Origin: DATKMP01 sp035541775
GTDB taxonomy: Bacteria; Bacteroidota; Ignavibacteria; UBA10030
Length of the DNA stretch: 22,365 nt
Assembly: GCA_035541775.1 (NCBI GenBank)
Contig: DATKMP010000184.1
Span: forward strand, 1-22,365
Direction: 5' to 3'
This document shows positions 16,815 through 22,365 of the stretch, one piece after another. A program made the position numbers and the translations under genes. Every line of letters begins with the position of its first letter. Within the stretch, counting starts at the first letter, position 1. The notes beneath the pieces were generated by a model. That model ran no database searches. It was not told the origin of the DNA and was given only the letters and a program-made list of their open reading frames with translations.

Positions 16815-17137
16815 TTCATTCACTCCTACACTGTTTGGTTAGTAATAAAATCTACCTAAAAAAAGAGAGAGATACAACCTACTATATAATTTATATCTAT
16901 ATACAAGATAACTATAATAAAAATACTGTGGATACTGTGGATAACTTTATTGTGATTGAAAAAATGCCGATAAACAACGAACAAAAAGGCAAACTACATG
17001 TTTTAAAAATGCGGATAACAATAAAACTTATAAACGTATCGATGATTTTTAAAAAACCATTCTTTATGAAAAAAATATAATAAACAGTCTATAAACACAA
17101 ATTCACAATTGTTATGCACAACGGTGAACAAAAAACA
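16815..17137. other. AT-rich dnaN-dnaA intergenic region with DnaA-box cluster (possible oriC part)
   Basis: No gene is visible in these 323 bases. The sites are: TGTGGATAA (16936-16944), a perfect DnaA box on the minus strand; TGTGGATAC (16927-16935), one mismatch, directly abutting it; TGCGGATAA (17010-17018), one mismatch; TGCCGATAA (16965-16973), two mismatches; and TTATGCACA (17112-17120) on the plus strand. The part nearest dnaN (16880-16925) is nearly pure A/T with TATA-like runs and would suit either a dnaN promoter or DNA unwinding. Together with the dnaA-rpmH gap it could form a two-part origin. Confidence 0.6.
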
Positions 17138-18571
17138 TTAAGAATTTAAATCGATCTTTTTCCGAATTCGTTCTAAATGTTGTTTACATGTTTGGTCGGA
17201 TTTTGAATATTCTTCGATAACTTGACACGCATGAATTACAGTACTGTGATCTCTTCCACCAAAATGCAAACCGATGGTTTTCAATGAAGAGGTAGTCATT
17301 TCTTTCGAAAGATACATTGCAATTTGGCGGGCCAGCACAACTTCCTGCCTTCGCGTTTTTGCCCTAAGTAAGTCAACGGGAATATCAAAATAATCGCACA
17401 CGATGGTTTGTATTTGCTCAATAGAGAGCGGAGAGCGAACCTCATTCACAACAACACGCAAAACATCTTTTGCAAGATCGATATTGATATCGCGATTTTC
17501 CAACGATGCACGTGCAAGAATACTAATTAAACATCCTTCCAATTCTCGAATATTGCGTGTAACATTGGATGCTATGAACTCCAACACCTGCGGTGGAAGC
17601 TCAAAAGCAGTCTCCTCGCTTTTCTTTTGAAGAATTGCAATTCTCGTTTCTAAATCAGGAGGTTGAATATCGGCGGTAAGTCCACATTGGAAACGGGAAA
17701 TTAATCGTTCGTCCAAACCTTTGAGTTCTTTTGGAGGAACATCGGAGGAAAGGATGATTTGTTTTCCTGTTTGGTACAAGGTATTGAAGATATGAAAAAA
17801 GTTATCCTGCGTTTTTTCTTTTCCCGTAAAGAATTGGATATCATCGACAATTAATAAATCCATGCTTCGATAATGCGTCGAAAATTCATTCACCGTATCG
17901 GATTGAACAGAGTCAATAAAATCGACGGTAAATTTTTCGCTGGAAATATATGCAATACGTTTTGCTTTGCCGATGGCGGAAGCATGGTTTCCTAACGCAT
18001 GCATCAAATGTGTTTTTCCTAATCCCGTTCCACCATAAATGACTAGTGGATTGAACGATGTGCCGCCGGGATTATTTGCCACCGCCATTGCCGCAGCACG
18101 GGCAAGCTGATTACAATCGCCTTTAATAAAATTATCGAAAATGTACCGCGGATTTAAATTAGAAGAAATCGATTGTAAATTTTCATTTCGCATCGCAACG
18201 TGAGGATGAAACGGTGCATGCGCAATATCGGCAGGCGCGGGTACTTCCGCGGGTTTTTCAGAAACAACGGCTTCGCTTTGCCCCGCCTCGCTGCCAACAA
18301 AATAGAAAAGTTGTGCAGACTCGCCAAGAACGCTGACAATGGCATTTCGAATGAGGGTATTATAATGTTCATCCAACCAATCGTAAAAAAATTGGCTTGG
18401 TACTTGTACCGTTAATTCTGTTTCAGAAAGTTTTACGGGAACAATGGGTTGAAACCATGTTTTAAAACTTAATGTCGAAACATCCGCCTTAATAATATTA
18501 AGGCAACGCGTCCATACATCGGATGCTGTTAATGCATGAGAATCGAAAGAAGCTTCAACAGGATATGCCAT
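17138..18571 (-). CDS. dnaA: Chromosomal replication initiator protein DnaA
   Basis: DnaA binds origin boxes, forms an ATP-dependent filament and melts DNA. The protein has 477 residues. Domain I (about 1-90) includes LSFKTWFQPI. A Pro/Ala/Glu-rich linker follows (about 95-125). The AAA+ domain has Walker A GGTGLGKT (180-187), Walker B IVDDIQFF (241-248) and an SRFQCGL segment with the arginine finger region. Domain IV ends with the box-binding signature GGRDHSTVIHA (438-448). The ATG at 18571 has only a weak upstream site. The gene points away from the dnaA-rpmH gap, and a TGTTGATAA on its own strand lies about 50 bases upstream, which would allow autoregulation. It stands between the two DnaA-box clusters. 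Confidence 0.97.
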   Translation of the reverse strand: MAYPVEASFDSHALTASDVWTRCLNIIKADVSTLSFKTWFQPIVPVKLSETELTVQVPSQFFYDWLDEHYNTLIRNAIVSVLGESAQLFYFVGSEAGQSEAVVSEKPAEVPAPADIAHAPFHPHVAMRNENLQSISSNLNPRYIFDNFIKGDCNQLARAAAMAVANNPGGTSFNPLVIYGGTGLGKTHLMHALGNHASAIGKAKRIAYISSEKFTVDFIDSVQSDTVNEFSTHYRSMDLLIVDDIQFFTGKEKTQDNFFHIFNTLYQTGKQIILSSDVPPKELKGLDERLISRFQCGLTADIQPPDLETRIAILQKKSEETAFELPPQVLEFIASNVTRNIRELEGCLISILARASLENRDINIDLAKDVLRVVVNEVRSPLSIEQIQTIVCDYFDIPVDLLRAKTRRQEVVLARQIAMYLSKEMTTSSLKTIGLHFGGRDHSTVIHACQVIEEYSKSDQTCKQHLERIRKKIDLNS

Positions 18572-18840
18572 AATGCCTAATTAGAAAATAAAAATAAACA
18601 CACAGCTTGTTCACAAATTTATCAACAATAAAAAATTGCACAAATGCAATAAAAAAGCTTATTTTTTGAATAAGATAAAAATTTTTACTATGAACAAAAA
18701 AACTGAAAAACCAGCTTCCACAAGTTATCAACAATAGATAACTCCGCCAGAAACGGAACATAGTATAGCATCATAGAACAAAGCATGCAAGGGAAATTTT
18801 TACAAAACGAAAAAAATTTTTAACAAGCGAAAAAAATTAA
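18572..18840. other. oriC: Candidate replication origin (dnaA-rpmH intergenic region)
   Basis: Gene direction flips here: all visible genes to the left are on the minus strand and all to the right on the plus strand, as expected around an origin. The sequence is strongly A/T-rich, especially 18628-18715. Two identical DnaA-box variants, TTATCAACA, lie at 18619-18627 and 18725-18733 (one mismatch each to TTATCCACA), flanking the A/T-rich stretch. Within it are small inverted repeats: TTGCA-CAAA-TGCAA (18636-18649) and CTTATT-TTTTG-AATAAG (18658-18674). A 20-base tandem repeat follows at 18801-18840. Whether this or the dnaN side is the melting site is not decided by sequence alone. Confidence 0.65.
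18801..18840. repeat. Two tandem 20-base A-tract repeats next to the origin
   Basis: Units 18801-18820 and 18821-18840 agree at 15 of 20 positions. Each has the pattern TA..AA.CG followed by seven A and TT. Phased A-tracts at this spacing (two helical turns) would bend DNA. Confidence 0.55.
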
Positions 18841-18841
18841 A

Positions 18842-18909
18842 AAGAACATTCTTATCAAGATTCTTGTTTGCGCAAAGCAATTTTCGTAACTTATAGATGA
18901 ACATGTTCA
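18842..18909 (+). promoter_or_regulatory. rpmH operon promoter region with four palindromes
   Basis: A possible promoter for rpmH is TTGCGC (18868-18873), 18 bases, TATAGA (18892-18897). Packed around it are AAGAA-CA-TTCTT (18842-18853), CAAGA-T-TCTTG (18856-18866), TTTGCGCAAA (18867-18876, perfect) and TGAACATGTTCA (18898-18909, perfect), the last just after the -10 box. A weak DnaA-like TTATCAAGA (18852-18860) overlaps the first two. The promoter hexamers are only fair; the palindromes are directly visible. Confidence 0.4.
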
Positions 18910-18927
18910 ACAAACTAAAATACATCA

Positions 18928-19074
18928 ATGAAACGTACATACCAACCACATAAACGTAAACGAACAAATGCCCACGGATTTCGCACGCGCATGGCGACAA
19001 AGAATGGCCGCAAAGTGTTGAGTCGTCGCCGCGCCGCCGGAAGAAAACGACTTACTGTCAGCGACGAAAAGTAG
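18928..19074 (+). CDS. rpmH: 50S ribosomal protein L34
   Basis: This 48-residue basic protein of the large ribosomal subunit begins MKRTYQPHKRKRTNAHGFRT and continues with the family's RMATKNGRKVLSRRRAAGRKRL. Every conserved Arg/Lys position of the family seems present, and it ends with a short acidic tail, SDEK. There is no purine-rich ribosome binding site before ATG 18928; the leader CAACAAACTAAAATACATCA is A-rich and unstructured, which may suffice. It is the first gene of the rightward run, next to the origin, in its nearly universal position before rnpA, which starts 28 bases later. Confidence 0.96.
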   Translation: MKRTYQPHKRKRTNAHGFRTRMATKNGRKVLSRRRAAGRKRLTVSDEK

Positions 19075-19102
19075 TTGCAGAATAGACAAGGGAGTTTCCT
19101 GT

Positions 19103-19489
19103 ATGCTGAAGCCCGAAGTACCTGTTCACAGTCTTCGCGGCTTCGGTGCGTTTAGCACCATCATTTCGGCTGGCAACGTTCTTCTTGACAAACCATTGCG
19201 GATGTTTTATGTGTTCGATGGCAATCTGCCCGACAATATTTATATTGGGTTTGCCGTTACGAAAAAGTTGCATAGGGCTGTTGATCGAAATCGCATAAAG
19301 CGGCTTATGCGTGAATCTTTTCGGCTTCACAAAATGATGTTGGTGAAGAAGAAAATGAATGGTGAATTAAAGCTTGTAATCATGTATGCAGGTAGTAAAA
19401 TGAAAAGTCCAACGACGGTGGCTCTACACGAAGTTTCTTCTTCAATGCTTGCATTGCTAAACCGTATCCCCAGCGAATTGATGTCCTAA
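19103..19489 (+). CDS. rnpA: Ribonuclease P protein component
   Basis: This is the protein cofactor of RNase P, which trims tRNA 5' ends, 128 residues. It shows an FAVTKKLHRAVDRNRIKRLMRE core with the RNR signature at 62-64, and an early HSLRGFGAFSTII segment equal to the family's substrate-contacting strand. ATG 19103 has a GGGAG site eight bases upstream. The stop codon is immediately followed by the yidD ATG with no gap, indicating coupled translation. It lies in the conserved rpmH-rnpA-yidD-yidC-mnmE order. Confidence 0.94.
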   Translation: MLKPEVPVHSLRGFGAFSTIISAGNVLLDKPLRMFYVFDGNLPDNIYIGFAVTKKLHRAVDRNRIKRLMRESFRLHKMMLVKKKMNGELKLVIMYAGSKMKSPTTVALHEVSSSMLALLNRIPSELMS

Positions 19490-19705
19490 ATGTCGCGCCT
19501 TATTATCGTCATAGTACGATTGTACCAGCGATTTATTTCTGTGCAATTACCGTTTAATCATTGCAGATTTTATCCTTCCTGTTCTCAATATTCGATTGAA
19601 GCGATTGAAAAACATGGACCCGTCAAGGGAATAGGACTATCACTCAAAAGAATTTCACATTGCCATCCGTACAGCAAATACGGTGGCTATGACCCGGTTC
19701 CGTAA
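19490..19705 (+). CDS. yidD: Membrane protein insertion efficiency factor YidD
   Basis: This 71-residue protein begins with a hydrophobic, amphipathic segment (LIIVIVRLYQRFIS). It carries the family signature CRFYPSCSQYSIEAIEKHG (25-43), with conserved Cys25 and Cys31, and SHCHPYSKYGGYDPVP at the end. In E. coli the family helps membrane insertion by YidC and sits at the inner face of the membrane. Its ATG abuts the rnpA stop, and yidC starts 23 bases after its stop, so the three are probably translated from one message. Confidence 0.95.
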   Translation: MSRLIIVIVRLYQRFISVQLPFNHCRFYPSCSQYSIEAIEKHGPVKGIGLSLKRISHCHPYSKYGGYDPVP

Positions 19706-19728
19706 CCAACAAATCAAGGACTGAATTT

Positions 19729-21513
19729 ATGGATCGCCAATCAACAATAGGTTTTATACTCATCTTTATCGTGCTCGTCGTATGGATGTGGTTGAATTCG
19801 TCAAAGACACCGCAGCAAACACAACGCGACAAAATCGTGAATGTAAAAAAAGACTCGGCCATGGTAGAAAAAGCCGCGCCGACGCCGGCACCCGCCACCG
19901 ATACTGTAATGCAGCCAAACGCGTACGGAAAATATTTTTCTTCCCGCGCAAGAGGCAAGGAACAAATTATTACGATAGAAACAGAACTCTATCGTGCCCA
20001 GCTTTCCAGCAAGGGCGGTGTTATCAAAACATGGGAGTTAAAAAACTATCAAACATGGGATGGAAAACCGGTTCAGTTGGTCGATTATGATCATCAGGGC
20101 GACCTGTCTGTTTTATTAACGACGTCCGATGGCCGCGTGATCAATACGCACGATTTGTATTTTGATGTTCAAGCGCCTGAAACGATCATAAAAAGAACCG
20201 GAACTTTTGAATTTGAAATAGTTTTTTCTCTTCCCGCATCAAATGGCGGAATGCTTATTAAGCGATTGAAGTTTCACAATGGGGAATATGGGTTTGATGA
20301 AAAAATCCAATTTGAAAATTTATCATCGGTTGTTGCAAACTATCAATATGAAGTTCTGTGGGAGCATGGCATTCGATATGCCGAACGCAACAGTATTGAA
20401 GAATCTAATTTTGCTGCTGGATATGCGTATGCTGGCGGCGAACTTACACAAATCGATGCGACAAAAATCGACCAGAAAGAACAGAAAGAAATTTCCGGTG
20501 CAGTGAACTGGGTAGCAACGCGCGATAAATATTTTGGTATTGCAATGATACCGATAGATGTTGTCAGTGAAGGTGCATATCTGGAAGGAAATCGCAGAGC
20601 GATGCCGAGCAATGGAGCGCTTGAATCCTATGCAATCTCTCTGAAAATGCCGTACAAAGGCGGAGTAAGCGAAGGCACTGCTATTAAAGTATTTCTTGGC
20701 CCGTTGCAGCACAGCATTCTCAAGTCGTACAACGTTGGATTAGAAAACATCATGAGTCTTGGTTGGGCATGGCTGGTCCGTCCAATTTCAGAGTACATTA
20801 TGCTGCCGATTTTTTTGGCGATTCATTCGGTTGTATCGAACTGGGGGTTGGTCATCATTATATTTTCGATTCTTATAAAACTTGCTTTGCATCCGCTTTC
20901 CAAGAAACAAATGGAATCGATGAAGAAAATGCAAAAGTTACAGCCAATGATGGACGAGATTCGGGAAAAATACAAAGACGATCCGCAGCGCATGAATCAA
21001 GCGGTGATGAATCTTTACAAAGAATACGGTGTCAATCCCGCTGGCGGTTGTTTGCCGCTGTTGTTCCAGCTTCCGATTATGTACGCGTTATATGCTGTCT
21101 TTCGCGGCGCGATCGAACTGCGCCACTCGAGCTTCATCTGGTGGATTAAAGATCTTTCGAGTCCCGATGTAATTTATACGTTACCGTTTGGCATTCCGAT
21201 TATGGGAAGTGAAATCAGCGGCATTGCATTGCTGATGGGTGTTTCCATGTTTATACAAAGCAAGCAAACCGTACAAGATCCGCGACAAAAGAGTATGATC
21301 TGGATGATGCCGATTATGATGACCTTGGTCTTCAACAGTTTGCCATCCGGACTGAATTTGTATTATGCCGTCTTCAATGTCATTGGCATTGTTCAACAAA
21401 TATTCATCAACAAAAAACATGAGGATGAACCGCTGCGCAAAGTCGAACCGAAAAAGAAAAATCGCGGCGGCATTTTTAAACTTGCGAAAGATATGCCGCG
21501 GTTAAAAAAATAA
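19729..21513 (+). CDS. yidC: Membrane protein insertase YidC
   Basis: YidC inserts and folds inner-membrane proteins, with or without SecYEG. The protein has 594 residues, the long Gram-negative form. It has an N-terminal membrane anchor (about 7-23), a large periplasmic beta-domain (about 55-340) and the conserved insertase core from about residue 345. The core includes WGLVIIIFSILIKLALHPLS, where Lys stands at the position of the groove Arg of E. coli, then the cytoplasmic KKMQKLQPMMDEIREKY loop and NPAGGCLPLLFQLPIMYALY. The tail is Lys/Arg-rich and ends PRLKK, as is common for ribosome-contacting tails. ATG 19729 has AAGGA eight bases upstream. A clear terminator follows within 25 bases of the stop. 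Confidence 0.96.
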   Translation: MDRQSTIGFILIFIVLVVWMWLNSSKTPQQTQRDKIVNVKKDSAMVEKAAPTPAPATDTVMQPNAYGKYFSSRARGKEQIITIETELYRAQLSSKGGVIKTWELKNYQTWDGKPVQLVDYDHQGDLSVLLTTSDGRVINTHDLYFDVQAPETIIKRTGTFEFEIVFSLPASNGGMLIKRLKFHNGEYGFDEKIQFENLSSVVANYQYEVLWEHGIRYAERNSIEESNFAAGYAYAGGELTQIDATKIDQKEQKEISGAVNWVATRDKYFGIAMIPIDVVSEGAYLEGNRRAMPSNGALESYAISLKMPYKGGVSEGTAIKVFLGPLQHSILKSYNVGLENIMSLGWAWLVRPISEYIMLPIFLAIHSVVSNWGLVIIIFSILIKLALHPLSKKQMESMKKMQKLQPMMDEIREKYKDDPQRMNQAVMNLYKEYGVNPAGGCLPLLFQLPIMYALYAVFRGAIELRHSSFIWWIKDLSSPDVIYTLPFGIPIMGSEISGIALLMGVSMFIQSKQTVQDPRQKSMIWMMPIMMTLVFNSLPSGLNLYYAVFNVIGIVQQIFINKKHEDEPLRKVEPKKKNRGGIFKLAKDMPRLKK

Positions 21514-21536
21514 ATAGAAAGAAAATAATTTCTCTG

Positions 21537-21570
21537 GAACGCCTTGCCCTGTGCAAGGCGTTCTTGTTTA
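21537..21570 (+). terminator. Intrinsic terminator after yidC
   Basis: A perfect 11-base-pair stem, GAACGCCTTGC (21537-21547) with GCAAGGCGTTC (21553-21563), has the five-base loop CCTGT and is followed by TTGTTTA. It ends the rpmH-rnpA-yidD-yidC transcript and separates it from mnmE. Confidence 0.75.
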
Positions 21571-21577
21571 TAAACGG

Positions 21578-21606
21578 TTGTTAAACGAGAGAGCGTTTCG
21601 TACATT
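21578..21606 (+). promoter_or_regulatory. Possible mnmE promoter
   Basis: TTGTTA (21578-21583) and TACATT (21601-21606) are 17 bases apart, each matching four of six consensus positions. Transcription would begin close to the mnmE ATG at 21615, giving a nearly leaderless message. That agrees with the absence of a ribosome binding site there. The match is weak. Confidence 0.3.
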
Positions 21607-21614
21607 TTAAAACC

Positions 21615-22365
21615 ATGTTGCAGCGATTTACAGATACGATAGTTGCCATTTCCACTCCGATAGGAGAGAGCGGCATCGCCGTTCTTCGTGTGAGCGGAAT
21701 GAAGTCCTTCGAAATTGTAGCGAAACTATTTTCGGGAAAAATAAATATTGCAAACGCCAAAACACATACCGCGCACCTCGGAAATTTTATCAATGAATCC
21801 CAAAAGATCATCGACGAAGTAATTTGTACTATTTTTAAATCACCACACAGCTATACGGGAGAAGATACGGTCGAGATAAGCTGTCATGGCGGTGTTTTGG
21901 TGACGCGGAGAATTTTAGAAGCCATTATCCTTGCGGGAGCACGACAGGCCGACCCAGGAGAATTTACGCGCCGCGCATTTCTAAATGGCAAAATGGACCT
22001 TTCACAGGCTGAAGCGGTCGCCGATTTAATTCACGCACAATCGGATAAAGCGCGACAATCATCGCTGGAGCAGCTTGAAGGAGTTTTGTCCGCGAAGATT
22101 AAAATGCTTCGTGAAGAGTTAATTCAAATCGTTGGGATGCTTGAGCTGGAATTAGACTTTGTTGAAGAGGATTTAGAATTCGTTGACAAGAAAAAAGTGG
22201 AAGTCCAAATCACCTATGCGGCGGAAGCAATACAAAAACTTATCGAGACCTATCAAATTGGAAAAGTGTACCGCGAAGGTATTAAAGTTGCAATTGTTGG
22301 CGAGCCAAACGTCGGTAAATCAAGTTTGCTGAACGCACTTCTAAACGAAAACCGTGCAATTGTTA
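21615..22365 (+). CDS. mnmE: tRNA modification GTPase MnmE, 5' part (3' end beyond window)
   Basis: MnmE with MnmG modifies the wobble uridine of certain tRNAs, using GTP hydrolysis and a formyl-tetrahydrofolate-type cofactor. The visible 250 codons begin MLQRFTDTIVAISTPIGESG, then the folate-binding domain with SYTGEDTVEISCHGG, PGEFTRRAFLNGKMDLSQAEAVADLI, and the helical domain with ELELDFVEED. The window ends just after the P-loop GEPNVGKSSLLN (about residues 229-240). The family is about 455 residues, so nearly half is missing. ATG 21615 gives the standard start. It follows a terminator, so it is probably a new transcript. Confidence 0.96.
   Translation, partial: MLQRFTDTIVAISTPIGESGIAVLRVSGMKSFEIVAKLFSGKINIANAKTHTAHLGNFINESQKIIDEVICTIFKSPHSYTGEDTVEISCHGGVLVTRRILEAIILAGARQADPGEFTRRAFLNGKMDLSQAEAVADLIHAQSDKARQSSLEQLEGVLSAKIKMLREELIQIVGMLELELDFVEEDLEFVDKKKVEVQITYAAEAIQKLIETYQIGKVYREGIKVAIVGEPNVGKSSLLNALLNENRAIV

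Noticed and set aside
16835..17080. Open frame of 81 codons in the dnaN-dnaA gap
   Set aside because: Strongly A/T-driven Ile/Lys/Asn composition, no ribosome binding site, and it overlaps the DnaA-box cluster.
1..22365. Mobile elements, CRISPR arrays, tRNA or rRNA genes
   Set aside because: I saw no transposase, terminal inverted repeats, regularly spaced repeats, or conserved tRNA/rRNA segments on reading; a dedicated scan was not possible.

Overview
The window reads as a chromosomal replication-origin region from a free-living bacterium, most likely of the Bacteroidota/Ignavibacteria/Chlorobi side of the FCB group. The taxon is inferred from gene order and from the style of YidC, GyrA, RnpA and the short DciA-like protein. 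No marker gene here settles it. Several genes start behind clear AAAGGAA- or GGAG-type ribosome binding sites (ilvD, ilvB, ilvN, dnaN, rnpA, yidC), so this lineage uses Shine-Dalgarno initiation more than typical Bacteroidia.

Transcription diverges from about 18.57-18.93 kb. Leftwards on the minus strand lie dnaA, dnaN, recF, a dciA-like gene, gyrB, a GT-C type membrane glycosyltransferase and gyrA. After a 426-base gap comes a branched-chain amino acid block: leader peptide, ilvD, ilvB, ilvN and then gltB, which is cut by the window start. Rightwards on the plus strand lie the canonical rpmH, rnpA, yidD and yidC, a strong terminator, and mnmE, which is cut by the window end. The dnaA-rpmH gap is AT-rich and has DnaA-box-like sites. 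A second DnaA-box cluster lies between dnaA and dnaN. Together they are the candidate oriC.

Two features stand out. First, the gap before ilvD holds a sigma70-like promoter followed by an unlisted 49-codon reading frame made almost wholly of Val, Thr, Ile and Leu from residue 15 on. Mutually exclusive RNA pairings lie at and after its stop codon. This is the anatomy of a translation-controlled attenuator for branched-chain amino acid synthesis, but with no obvious U-tract terminator. Second, the ilvB frame is open 90 codons upstream of its normal start. That extension carries a diverged second copy of the first part of the acetolactate synthase ThDP domain (26 of 36 residues identical), and a strong internal ribosome binding site sits just before the ordinary start.

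Functionally the left end joins Ile/Val synthesis to glutamate synthase, which supplies the amino donor for the last transamination. The centre is replication initiation, the clamp, repair and DNA topology. The right end is ribosomal protein L34, RNase P, membrane protein insertion and tRNA modification. There are no IS elements, CRISPR arrays, or rRNA or tRNA genes that I can see.
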